Shown here in pieces: positions 27,201 to 35,828 of a stretch of DNA of 64,000 bases. This DNA comes from Montifringilla adamsi. Taxonomy: Eukaryota > Chordata > Aves > Passeriformes > Passeridae. The stretch spans positions 4,059,993-4,123,992 of the forward strand of contig JAGGNK010011892.1 in assembly GCA_017590115.1 (NCBI GenBank), read 5' to 3'. Each line of letters starts with the position of its first letter. Positions within the stretch are counted from its first letter, which is position 1. The notes beneath the pieces are model-generated. The model was not told the DNA's origin and did not search any database. It saw nothing but the letters and a program-made list of their open reading frames with translations. The translations under genes were made by a program, and so were the position numbers.

Positions 27201-30200
27201 TCAAGATGGTCTCACGGTGCGGCAGTGAGTTACAGAGCAGGGAGGAATGATTTTTCTCATTTGAGAACAGCAATGCACAAGCAAAAAAACCCTGGCATAT
27301 GATTAATTTTGTGCTTGCCACTGCTTACTGCTGAATGGTTGCTACTCACAACAGCTTGCTTGTTCACTGGAAGCCTTGTTTGCTGATGTATGAAACTTGG
27401 CACAGGTTTCGAGGCTGACATCAGAAAGCATCTTTGAATTCGGAAAACCACAGTACCCACTAAGCATATTATCCCCCTCCCTCTGGCTGCTTCTGGAAAT
27501 ACAGCTCCTCCACCAACGCCCTACACCTCCCTAAAAATACCGCTCAACTCTTAATACTTAAAAGAAAAACAAACTGGTGCTTCCATGTCCACAAGCAAAG
27601 ACAACAGTAGGAAGTTACCATAGAACTGTGTGTATCAGAAGGAATCAGACAAGAAAGGAAATAAAAAGCACCAGCCCAGCCTCTATTTTTTTTAGATTTC
27701 TTTCCCTTGGGACCCAAGTATTGCCTTTCTTTCCATAAATCAGCAGATCCTCTTTACACAAAGATCTCCCAGGCAGAGCATGAGAGAAGCCCATGGCCTC
27801 CACTGCTAGGATGCCACAAAACCTCTTCTGCAAAGCTGCCAAGGGAGAGCGATGCAAAACAGCTTTAGGAGCTGGACTGGAAAGGAAGTGGGGAAAGCAG
27901 TGGCCAGATACTCATCATGGAAGGATAAAATGGCATTTTATGTATAGATCTCATGACATGCATGGAAGCAAAAAAATTTCTGAAGGCCTGCAATGGTTTG
28001 CTGGGGCAGAAAGTCCAGAAACTTGCCACAAAGTATGCTTTGGAGAGGAAGTTGTGGTGGAAGTCCATTGCTGCTCAAGAAAATCAAATTATTGCTTATG
28101 GGAGAAAAGTATTTTCCCGGATTTCAACTCTTCAACAAAGGGCATCTACAATCCTGCACATCTCTGAAGCGGTTATCTCAGAAGCTGTGCGAGAGTGCTT
28201 ACATCCCTTGATTCCAATTGTGCCACCTAGACATGTTTAAAACCACTTCACAAAAAGGTTTTCATTCTTTAATTCTCACATTTCACTGAAAAGTTGTTGA
28301 AATGGTTGCTCTGAACTAATTATTATAGTTCAGAGCAACCATTATTTTGCAAGAGAATTCTGACAATGTGCAAAAGGCCAGAAAAGCTAATCTTCCAATT
28401 TCTTTATGAAGTGTATACTGCAAAAAACCTTAATGAGCACGAAGCTCTCAACAGCATCAGTAATTTTATAGACTGGAAAATAATGTCTGCTTTCCCCAGC
28501 ATCTGTCTAGGTTTGATTGTGTTGCACCAAAAGGCTGCCATCAGGCAATGTGATATACATCATATATACCATATATACATGTGGAATATTGCAGTCTCTT
28601 TTCTCATTCCTGATTGATGATTTTTGACTGCCAGGGCTCTGTTGCCCTGCACACAAAGGTAATACACAAACCATGGATGCTGTCAGGGTAGCAGCCCTCA
28701 TTTTGGAGTCTCAGAAGTTCAAGGGCAATTAGAAGGTGGCTGACAGTTACTATGAACTGTGAGGGTGCTGCCAATCATTAACCTCTTAGTCTGCATGTGT
28801 GTGCAATTAAGAGAGCAGCAAAAGACTTTTCACGATGGTGTTTGGCCTTCACTCAGGCGTGTTTGCTAACAAAAAAAATTGAGAAAGCAATGGCATGGGG
28901 GTGGGAGAGGTATGCTGTTTTACTGCTTTTTATACCTGCTACATATGATAACTCTATAGAGTCCTTCTTGTCCCATTCTCACCAGTAACCGTTTGTTCAG
29001 CTGGCTCAGGTTGCCATTTCAGAGTCTCTTTTTTGCTAATCCTCTGCTTCAGTGTTTATGGAGGATATCACCAATAATCCTGATGTGGGTAAAACCCACA
29101 GAAAAGTGGGTAAAACTATATGCTGGTGCCTACCTGAGCTAGTTTGTATGTCAGGGTTTACTTGTCTTTGTCTTTAAATGGGAAAATGTATTTTCTGCTG
29201 TTTTACAAGACTGCTTTGCTAGCATAGTCTAGGAACCCTAATTTTCCAACTCCTTTAATAAGCCACGACCTAGAACTCCAAAGAAACCGGTTTAACCAGT
29301 GATCAGAACTATCAACAGGAAGCTTTACAAGGACTCGCTGATTAAGCTCCAGTCTGTGTATTTTTCTATATGAGCTTTTTCTCTGTGCTAAATAGCTGAA
29401 CTCTTATTTTAACCACAGCGGGTCCTACCTTGCTGCAGGACTGCCAAAGGCTGGACCCAGAGCATCTTTATGCAACACATGTCACCCCTGAGGCTGAGAG
29501 GGGAAGAGCTCTCAGTGCCACAGGACAAAGACACATCACCTTACAGGTTGAGAGACACAAACAAGGGCAGCTACTGGAGAGAGGAGCCCTGAGCTATCAC
29601 TCACACTGCAGTTTTCTTTGCTGTGACACAGTCACAAGCCAGTGAAACAACTTCTAAAAGTAATGGCTATCTTAAAGCCCAGTCATCAAATTCACCACCC
29701 AAAAATATATTCCGTGTAGATGTTTTCAAAGTTGGGTTCCTCATCTTAAGTGAAAGACTGACATGCTGTGACAGAAGGGTCAAGGGTTTCAGAGGGAGCT
29801 CAGAGCCTGACTCCAGCCCAGCTCAGCATCTTTAGCCTGCACAACCATGCATGAGCCACCTGGGACAAGGTCTCAGGCATGGAAAGGAGCCCCAAGAGTG
29901 TTTGCTATCCATTACAACACCTGTGCTCCTCTGTGTCACAGGCAGCTGGAAAGGACACCAGCTTCAAAGGTCTTAACGTACCCAAAACCACTGTTGATTT
30001 TAGGATGAATACACAAAGCAGATCCACCTGTATTTCTAGAGGTCCTTTTAATCCAGAATGCCTATTAACTCCAGTGACTACATCCAGATCCCTGGGAAAA
30101 ACAGTCTGCACTCAAATTACTTACTGCTAGACATAGGGGTGACACAAAGTGTTAACTCTGCATTTTATTTTTAGTTAGCATCGCTGTGGCTCTACGACCA

Positions 30201-33200
30201 TAGGATGAAAACCACTGCCAAAATTGTGTCTCTCATTCTTACTGTATTTGTATTCTAGATAAAGAGATCTTTATTATGATTGTGGAAATATTCTGGAAAA
30301 CCGTGTCTGCTGATAAAGATAAGAAGCCAGTTGAATAACGGAAGCTTTCTCACCGCTTTCTTAGCAAGAAAAATATTCAGTTCCATTGTCAGACATAATG
30401 ACTGATCTATGTATTAAGGTAAAATATTGCATATATGCTACAAACACTTCTTTGCAAACATCAAGAAAGGAGTTTACAAATCAACTCTTTATTCATTCTT
30501 TTGCAGGTATTACTTCTATCAAGCTTATGCCTAGATTTTGTACATCTCAGAAATTTTTCTCTGTGGAATTTCCATAATACCATGTAAGTATATTTTGCTG
30601 TGAGTAATTCTCAGAGCATATATCTACTTATGCTCAAAATGGACTAAAATTAAAGGGCTGCTTTTCAGTGTTTGATTCCACATGTATTTCTTATAAAGAC
30701 AATAATCAGCATCTAGTCAGACAACAGTCAATAGTTCAATAGTTCTGCATGTGTCTGTTTGATACTAAAGCTGGATGTAAAAGCTGTTTCTAAAATCTCT
30801 CAGGGCCACCTTGCACAACATTCATGTTGATTACTACCTTTCACTGCATTCAATCGTATGTGTGAAAATAACAGTGAAGAAAATTTTTCTTGAGCCAAGT
30901 AACACCTATCAGAATTCAATTCATAAAACCTGTGGTTCAATGCAATGTTAGAATTTCTACTGACACGGTGCCATGCCTGATGGCAAAGGCTACAGGCACA
31001 AATCAGTCCAACAGAGCATACATGGTTCTCAGCCGTGGTTCTCAGTTTTATGAGAACAGGCATGTGCAAGGGTCAGCTCTCACTGGGATAGTTTAGCCTA
31101 CATGCAATCTATTCAGGTGGCCTCGTTCAAAACGACTCAGATTTGGAAGAACGAGAATAAAAAAAATCACGAGGCACAGGGAGAAACTGTCTTTGGAAAA
31201 ATCAGAGAGGACAGGTATGCTCTTTATAAGGAGGAAGGAGCCAGTTTCACTTCTGAGCTGGATGACACCATAGTAGAGAACCCATTTTGCTGATGGATAC
31301 ACCTTCAGCTGATGGGAATAGGCCTTTGCAGCAAGCCAGGTCTCAGCCAATGGCTGCTGCACAGGTCCCACCAGTGCCTATGGCTGTAACCTGGGCACAT
31401 CCCAGTTCAGGGCGTGCTGCAGACACAGGTGCACCTCTCACACACCCCCTGGAAGCCACTCTGCCTACATCTACCACAGAAACCAGGGCCCCTTGTCTCA
31501 TCTTGCCACAACCATCCTTGTCTGAGCATTTAGCAGCATGCTGTATCCACTACGAGATGTTGGTAGTATCCTTGAACCATCGCTAAACTTGGTCCAGGCA
31601 GGTTCAGCTGTGTGCCCCTCTCACACTTAGAACCTGGCAACATCCTTGAAGAACTGCAACCAGATTATGCCTAGTTTGCCCTAACACCATCACAGATTTT
31701 CCTTTTTTGCAGGTTATTTGTATTAAGGAGGTCTTGAAATCTGTGGGCTAGCACTTCCATTGACACATACTTCCCTGGGGGATGGAGCATGCACTGCAGC
31801 CTGCACCCTCAGAGATTATTTGAAAGACCATTAGGTGGTGAGTGGCAATGGCTGTGCTGTTGCAGGGGGATGCTGATCCTGCTGATCCTGCTGATCCTGC
31901 CCCTTCCCTCACATCCCATGGGTTGCCTCTGCAGAAGCAGCCTCTGCATGCACAGTACCTGCCATTCCTGGTGTCGTGTTGCCGCATGTTCTTGATAAAA
32001 TGAACCTTCTTAAAGTTCTTTGGTCTGGGTGATCCTGAGAGTGTCCGACATCTGAAAAATAAATCAGTTGCAAGGGAGGGGAGGGAGAAGAAAAAAAAAA
32101 GTTCTCAGTTCCCTGCTGTACCGCCAAGAAGTCTACACAAAAGCAGGAAGGAAAGACGAGACAAATGATTCAAGTCACCCTGTGTTAGGAATCAGCAAGA
32201 ACAATAAAGACAATAAGTCTGGAAACACGACAGCTCAAAGAAAAAAAAATATTTAAAATAATAATGAGAAAAGGCACCATCCCCCTCCCTTCATGCCAAA
32301 AAAAAATCATTAAAAAAATCTCAGCAAAGTAAAACTTCCTGTAATCTGCCATGACAGCTTAGCCCAAGCTTTCAGAAGAAAAAAAAATTAAACCAAACCA
32401 AAACCTAGTAAATATGCAATTTTCCCCACTCGCACCAACACCCACACTTTTGTATGCTCCTCAGCTATTGATAAAGGAGCCATTGAGGGAAGTTCTTTCT
32501 TGTTTCAATTTTAGAAAGATTTAAAATCTCCTATTTGCAAAGATAATTCCTATTTGATTTTAACTCTAAATATTACTTTTCACATTCCTGACAGTACAAA
32601 AAAACAACTGAAAATAAAATTAACTACCCCAGGAAAAAAATAATCATTCTTCAAAACATTAAGCCTTAAATCTATTTTACATCTGAATGCGCTTTGTAAA
32701 TTGCAGTTACAGAAAGAAATTGCCAGAGGGAGGAGAGATGAGACAAACAGCAATATCCTCCCCCTGCCTTCCACCCTTGCTCTTTCTAATCAGCTGAAAC
32801 CACAGCGCATGTGAAAGCATTCTCTGTTTCATCTCAGGGCTGTTTTGTTGCAGGGCGAGGCAGAGCTTGCAGGCACTGGAGATGAGTCCCGTGCTCTCAG
32901 CACAGCCAGGGCTGGACCGTGGCTGCTGCATCCTCCGTGGCACCTATGGGACCAGCATCCTCTGCCAGTGCATGGATGAGCTTCCCTAACCTATCTTTTC
33001 CATCCTCTCCTTGCACGGGCAGAGTTCAGCAGCTCCTCAAGCCCATGAGGTCATTATCTGGGACTGAAACCACAGACCACTGTGCCAGTCCCTACCACTG
33101 TACCCAAAACACCATCATGCTGCACAGGCACACCCCAAGAGGGGCACCCCATCACTTTACTATTTCTGCCTCCCTCCTGCTAGCAAAGGCCTTGAGATTC

Positions 33201-34368
33201 CCTCACCCTCTGATTGCAATTAGCCTTGTTAGCTTCTTCACAGGAAAATGGCACCAAGAGGGACATTCTACCACCAATTCTGCAAATTAGCTAGCAAAAA
33301 TACTGCCTGGCAAACCATACTTTGTTTATATCTTTTACAAATTATACATGTTTGAATCACTTATGGGAACACTTCATAACATGCTGGTAAGCATGCAACA
33401 GTGAGCTTTGTAAAAATAATCAAGCTTTGGTAATAAGCCAATTGGTACAGCCTCTGCTATTCTTTGCTTCGAGGTAAGGAGAGACAGCCAATCTGCATGT
33501 GGATAAACAAGGCTGTAGGCTCAACACCAATATAAACCAGCTGAATTACAGGTCCTAAGATAAAGAGGCAGTCAAACTCAGGCTGCTGTCCTGCCGAACA
33601 GCTGACCTGGAAGCATTCCATGCACTGGTCAGATTACTGACCAGCCAGCTTCTGAACTGTTAAGCAGTTGCTCCATTTTCCATCACCCCAGAGGATTGCC
33701 TAGCGACAAATTACTGTGGTCCCCAGAGAAGGAAGCTGTGGTCTCCCAGATGCACAAATCAAACCACACTGAAGCGGCCAATATAACAAGGATGGGAGCA
33801 GTTTTATTAGTGGGGTAGCAGTCACAAACCTACCAGCCAACACACAGACAGCAATGCTGGTAACCAAAATAAGCTTGCATGTGCTTGAGTGAATGGACAG
33901 TAAAAATTCATTAAAAATAGCAGCCTTCAAAAACTTACTGTATTAAACCATCTGTACATACTTTTTAAATGTACCACAGATGTTAGGATATTACTGACTA
34001 GGGGCTAGCCATTCATATTGGTGACAACAAAACTTTTCTATTAATCAAATCTGGCATTTTAATTCCTGACATTTCATCTAAATACTGCCTTTTTGTTTAA
34101 TGACCTAAAGCCAGGGAATGGGCAATTCGTATCAGCCACCACCTCGCAGGGCATGTGAAGTTTCGACACTTTTACTCACTATGAAGAATATCTTAACGTG
34201 AAGACCCAGCTACTTTTCAACATGAGGAGGGAGAGCAAGCCTGCCCATGCATGTGCTTTACAGACAAGAAGCCAGAAAGAGAGTAAATAAAATGACCTCC
34301 GCAGTGGGGCATTTTCCTCGATGTCCTCCAGAGTCTCCAGAGAAGATCGCTGGGAGATCAGCCGACGT
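98..34368 (-). CDS. CABLES1: CABLES1, exons 2-10 (5'-partial gene model)
   Basis: The product is Cdk5 and Abl enzyme substrate 1, an adaptor that in mammals binds cyclin-dependent kinases (Cdk2, Cdk3, Cdk5) and c-Abl and promotes inhibitory or regulatory tyrosine phosphorylation of the Cdks; it acts in growth control and neurite outgrowth. Nine exons on the minus strand join in frame: 34297-34368, 31959-32051, 25073-25150, 15111-15210, 13451-13607, 12569-12672, 2906-3012, 1793-2000, 98-238. Every intron is GT-AG. The joined product gives 352 residues after a codon shared with exon 1. It matches my memory of mammalian CABLES1 almost residue for residue, including [20 protein letters not shown], then [14 protein letters not shown], and the C-terminal cyclin-box-like region ending HYRRLVQNS. 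Paralogue CABLES2 differs at many of these places (for example its last residues), so CABLES1 is preferred. The Pro/Ala/Gly-rich exon 1 is not in the window. No frameshift or premature stop is seen. Confidence 0.96.
239..1792 (-). other. CABLES1: CABLES1 intron 9 (1554 bp)
   Basis: This is a GT-AG intron between exons 9 and 10 (GTACGT ... GGTTGCAG). No repeat or additional exon is recognised. The 88- to 112-codon reading frames on either strand show no family resemblance. Confidence 0.85.
1793..2000 (-). CDS. CABLES1: CABLES1 exon 9, first part of the cyclin-box-like domain
   Basis: This is the longest of the exons here (208 nt), running from GTCTCTTTACTCAG to GAT|GTACGT. Its first base completes a Ser codon. 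It then encodes 69 residues, including [40 protein letters not shown] and [20 protein letters not shown], ending KHLID. The YFEKL and [11 protein letters not shown] motifs match helices of a cyclin fold, the basis for grouping Cables with cyclin-box proteins. From memory the human protein has Lys where this one has Arg in SDLRKHEV, a conservative change. Confidence 0.97.
2001..2905 (-). other. CABLES1: CABLES1 intron 8 (905 bp)
   Basis: This is a GT-AG intron (GTATGT ... TTACTCAG) of unremarkable, AT-leaning sequence. A 120-codon open frame on the opposite strand at 2499-2861 has no recognisable domain and is treated as chance. Confidence 0.85.
2906..3012 (-). CDS. CABLES1: CABLES1 exon 8
   Basis: This 107-nt exon starts in phase 0 after GTGCGTTACAG and ends AGA AG before GTATGT. 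It encodes [20 protein letters not shown], then [15 protein letters not shown], and two bases of a Ser codon. It supplies the segment just ahead of the first cyclin-fold helices. The pyrimidine tract before its acceptor is broken by purines (CTTGACGTGCGTTACAG), making it one of the weaker acceptors of the gene. Confidence 0.96.
6271..6299. repeat. Perfect inverted repeat: 11-bp arms, 7-nt loop
   Basis: Arm AACCATTTGAG (6271-6281) and its reverse complement CTCAAATGGTT (6289-6299) flank TTACCCT. It lies in intron 7. Confidence 0.95.
9321..9466. repeat. Low-complexity A/C-only tract
   Basis: For 146 consecutive bases the plus strand contains only A and C: long poly-A runs interrupted by C blocks of three to seven. 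Flanking sequence from about 9236 is similar with rare G and T. The transcribed minus strand is therefore T/G only across this part of intron 7. Poly-lysine, asparagine or phenylalanine frames through it are artefacts of composition. Confidence 0.95.
9830..10300. promoter_or_regulatory. Candidate intronic regulatory element (GC-enriched core, homeodomain-like edges)
   Basis: Within AT-leaning intron 7 this stretch is clearly GC-enriched and holds a cluster of CpGs (for example near 9850-9885, 10040-10070, 10116-10150 and 10216). It is bordered by TAAT-containing words: palindrome AGCATTAATGCT at 9982-9993, CTTTAATTACAAG near 10016 and GCTTTAATTGCAG near 10237. A GC core with homeodomain-type sites at its edges is usual for vertebrate enhancers or minor CpG islands. 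Function is inferred from composition only. Confidence 0.35.
12569..12672 (-). CDS. CABLES1: CABLES1 exon 7
   Basis: This 104-nt exon starts after TGTTGTTTTATAG with GT, completing Gly, and ends ...TCA TAT ATG before a consensus GTAAGT donor. It encodes [14 protein letters not shown] then [20 protein letters not shown], a block nearly invariant across the CABLES family that leads into the cyclin-box region. The exon is separated from exon 8 by a 9.56-kb intron. Confidence 0.96.
12673..13450 (-). other. CABLES1: CABLES1 intron 6 (778 bp)
   Basis: This is a short GT-AG intron (GTAACT ... TTTTATAG) with nothing beyond plain AT-rich sequence that I can identify. Confidence 0.85.
13451..13607 (-). 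CDS. CABLES1: CABLES1 exon 6
   Basis: This 157-nt exon is flanked by ATTTTGTTTTTTAG and GCAG|GTAACT. It starts in phase 0 and encodes [19 protein letters not shown], then a Ser/Thr-rich segment with [20 protein letters not shown] and [10 protein letters not shown], then one base of a Gly codon. The Ser/Thr and Arg content (RRNT, HRSLS) suggests a phosphorylated, unstructured linker before the cyclin-like half, which is inference. The TVSYTQFL tyrosine context is conserved with mammals. Confidence 0.95.
13608..15110 (-). other. CABLES1: CABLES1 intron 5 (1503 bp)
   Basis: This is a GT-AG intron (GTGGGG ... TTTTTTAG). It contains a short (CA)n microsatellite at about 13845-13860 and no other named feature. 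Confidence 0.85.
13843..13861. repeat. Short (CA)n microsatellite
   Basis: A run of about eight CA dinucleotides lies in intron 5, preceded by AAACAAA. Confidence 0.9.
15111..15210 (-). CDS. CABLES1: CABLES1 exon 5
   Basis: This 100-nt exon starts after TTTCTGCTTCCCAG. One base completes the Gly codon from exon 4. It then encodes 33 residues from [19 protein letters not shown] to [14 protein letters not shown], and the donor is AAG|GTGGGG. The [15 protein letters not shown] block is a conserved CABLES core segment. The QCHSAGVC part, which is Cys-containing here, appears less conserved than the rest. The exon ends in phase 0, so this is where the run of phase-2 junctions ends. Confidence 0.95.
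18176..18760 (+). mobile_element. Putative solo-LTR-like segment with TATA box, poly(A) signal and a tandem duplication
   Basis: Three promoter-like elements occur in order on the plus strand. First is an imperfect tandem duplication with an offset of about 86 bp (copies about 18281-18345 and 18367-18430, each ending GGTGxATGGACAC). Then comes TATAAAT at 18490-18496, then AATAAA at 18570-18575, about 80 bp downstream. Duplicated upstream blocks, a TATA box and a nearby AATAAA are the layout of a retroviral LTR (U3 repeats, R, U5). A possible 5' edge is the TGTTGAGG near 18176. No clear 3' CA end, primer-binding site, target duplication or gag-pol sequence was confirmed, so boundaries are approximate. 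Confidence 0.4.
18281..18430. repeat. Imperfect tandem duplication, offset about 86 bp
   Basis: Two copies share GCCTTTGGGATAAC / GCCTTTTGGGTAAC at the start and CCAGGTGAATGGACAC / GCAAGGTGGATGGACAC at the end. The shared landmarks lie 85 to 87 bases apart. Copies are diverged in the middle, so the duplication is not recent. Confidence 0.75.
25073..25150 (-). CDS. CABLES1: CABLES1 exon 4
   Basis: This small 78-nt exon lies alone between introns of 6.8 and 9.9 kb, starts after TTTTATATTTTAG and ends GTC GG before GTATGT. It encodes the rest of an Arg codon, then 25 residues: [20 protein letters not shown] then DCTQV, with GG left for the next codon. From memory, mammals have Gly at the second Ser of ISS and Ser in place of the Cys of DCTQV, so these look like lineage substitutions. 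Phase 2 on both sides lets the reading frame survive skipping. Confidence 0.93.
26153..26197 (+). mobile_element. Possible decayed LTR end of an endogenous retrovirus
   Basis: The stretch begins TGTCCTGGTTTCAGCT and continues GATAGAGTT, which resembles the start of LTRs common in songbird genomes (ERVL-like). The resemblance fades after about 40 bases and no internal retroviral sequence is visible. This is a remembered similarity, not a search result. Confidence 0.35.
28301..28343. repeat. Perfect inverted repeat: 18-bp arms, 7-nt loop
   Basis: Arm AATGGTTGCTCTGAACTA (28301-28318) is exactly reverse-complemented at 28326-28343, with loop ATTATTA. The match stops sharply at both ends. It lies in CABLES1 intron 3. 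It could fold as a hairpin in RNA of either strand, or could be a palindromic remnant of a small DNA transposon. Confidence 0.95.
31871..31900. repeat. 9-bp tandem repeat (TGCTGATCC, a little over three copies)
   Basis: The unit TGCTGATCC is repeated three times and followed by TGC, without mismatch. It lies in CABLES1 intron 3 about 57 nt downstream of the exon 3 donor on the minus strand, where the unit reads GGATCAGCA. Confidence 0.95.
31959..32051 (-). CDS. CABLES1: CABLES1 exon 3
   Basis: This 93-nt exon starts after TTATTTTTCAG and ends before GTACTG. Its first base completes the Arg codon from exon 2. It then encodes 30 residues, [18 protein letters not shown] then [12 protein letters not shown], and ends with two bases of the next Arg codon. 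The basic stretch and the MRQHDTRNG motif are shared with mammalian CABLES1 and nearly so with CABLES2. A Ser-Pro pair in GSPRP is a minimal proline-directed kinase site. Phase is 2 on both sides. A 9-bp tandem repeat lies in the intron about 60 nt past the donor. Confidence 0.95.
32052..34296 (-). other. CABLES1: CABLES1 intron 2 (2245 bp)
   Basis: The intron begins with the unusual donor hexamer GTCATT and ends TTATTTTTCAG. It contains several short poly-A runs on the plus strand (about 32090-32400) and no recognised gene or repeat. Confidence 0.82.
34297..34368 (-). CDS. CABLES1: CABLES1 exon 2
   Basis: This 72-nt exon follows a good acceptor (TTTCTCTGCAG) and ends CTG CGG AG before GTCATT. 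It contributes one base to a codon begun in exon 1, then 23 codons reading [20 protein letters not shown] followed by PLR, then two bases of an Arg codon completed by exon 3. The [20 protein letters not shown] block is a CABLES1 hallmark. The donor is weak: the intron begins GTCATT rather than GTAAGT or GTGAGT. Exon length is a multiple of three with phase 2 on both sides, so skipping would keep the frame. Confidence 0.93.
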
Positions 34369-35806
34369 CTGCAGAGAAAGCAGAACACAAAACATCACTG
34401 CTGATTAGAGGGCACAAGGAAGTCCTCAGAGCTGTTACTGAGTAAAGATCACAAACCGCCCTCCACCAGCCAAGCCACACCTTTGGATATTAATAAATTT
34501 TGTTCCGTTCTGCTTATCTTGATCTGTTTGATTCCACCCAGAAGCGAACTTACTCCATACAAGCTGCTACAGCAAAGCAGAAGTTTCAGCTTTGCAACAG
34601 CTCCTCCTCAATTTGTGCTCCCCTTCCTCCAAGGGTTTAACACCCATCTAACACAGTCCCACATATGCTGCAGTACAGCTGGCAACGCTACAAGCAGAGA
34701 GCTCTGACAAAATAACGCAGACATAGATCCACAGAGACTGCCTGTCCTTCACACTGCCACAGGGGCACTTCTCTTTGCCCCTTGCACTTTCTACTAAGTA
34801 AGTGCCACTTGTTTCTCCACGATGTTCATCTCATCACTCCTGTGAGGAGCGTCTCAAGTGAGATGAAAGATGATCGTGCCAGCAACACTGGTTATAAAGC
34901 AGCAGTTTAAACAGAAGTGCTGACCATTCCCATGAGCAGCGCAGGTGAAGTTAAGCTCTGTTTTAAACCATTTTCCTATGTCTGAGTCACATCCTTCCTC
35001 CACCTTCAAAGAAATAATTATGGAAATCTTAGCATTACAGCTTTTCTGGCTGTTCTAGCAGGCAGGGAAGATGCCTCAGTACAGGCTTTGTTCTACCAGC
35101 CATTGCTGCTGCACAACCTCCAAACACCCTGACAGCAGCACAAAACAAGAACTGCACCCAACCCTCCACAAAACCACTGTAAATACCATAAACGAACGTG
35201 TAAGACACAGCCCAACCGCAGGCACACAAAGAGAAATTAAGCTGGCAATCATTGAAGCTACTCCATCGTCGATGGGCGTCAAAACAGCTGCAACAGCCAG
35301 CAGAGCCGTGGCACTGTGCCCCAGCACCCGGCTGGCAGGAGCTATGCCAGCACCCATGGATCCCCAGGGCCATGGCTCAGGCACAGAGCACCTCTCCAGT
35401 GACTTCATGAGTATGAATGACAAAAGTCTTCAAAGACTATTGCTATTTCTTGTATCACTATTTCTTGCCCAATTCCCACTGAGCTGCCTTACTCCCTTGA
35501 TCTGCAAGCAAAGAGTTTCCAGAATGTCATGAGCACTCCTATATGCTTGAAAGGTGCTCATTAATTTATTTCTGGGCTGTATTTTTACAATCAATTGTTT
35601 TCTCTGTTGGTAGTGTAAGCAGTTTCTAATCCTTCCTGCAATTTCCTCGACCCTCCAGTTGTGCTGCTACAACTGTTCCTGCAGCCATGCTGCAAATCTG
35701 ATTACCAAAATGTTTTTCAGTTCAAAATAACCCTGAGGTTCAGTGATTCCATTTGTTATTAATTCAAACACCAAATTTCTATCACTAACCCACAGACAAT
35801 GCATTT

Positions 35807-35828
35807 CAGGACAATTTGAATTGTCCTG
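35807..35828. repeat. Near-perfect palindrome: 10-bp arms, 2-nt centre
   Basis: CAGGACAATT and AATTGTCCTG flank a TG centre. It lies in intron 1, in sequence without other features. Confidence 0.93.

Larger units (their letters stand above)
25151..31958 (-). other. CABLES1: CABLES1 intron 3 (6808 bp)
   Basis: This is a GT-AG intron (GTACTG ... ATATTTTAG). It contains an LTR-like remnant near 26153, a 43-bp perfect hairpin at 28301-28343 and a 9-bp tandem repeat at 31871-31900, close to the exon 3 donor. The sequence at 26880-27080 looks like a conserved non-coding element, but that cannot be tested here. Confidence 0.85.

Noticed and set aside
29088..29117. Repeated GTGGGTAAAAC word forming a tiny hairpin with ACCCAC
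   Set aside because: Arms of only six bases; expected by chance in this length.
98..34368. CABLES2 as the identity of the gene
   Set aside because: The [29 protein letters not shown] and HYRRLVQNS segments fit CABLES1; CABLES2 as I recall it differs at these positions and at the C-terminus.
35035..35532. Overlapping open frames of 112 to 153 codons on both strands
   Set aside because: Three frames are open at once over the same DNA, a sign of local composition rather than coding. The hydrophobic minus-strand frame (35076-35423) matched no family I know.
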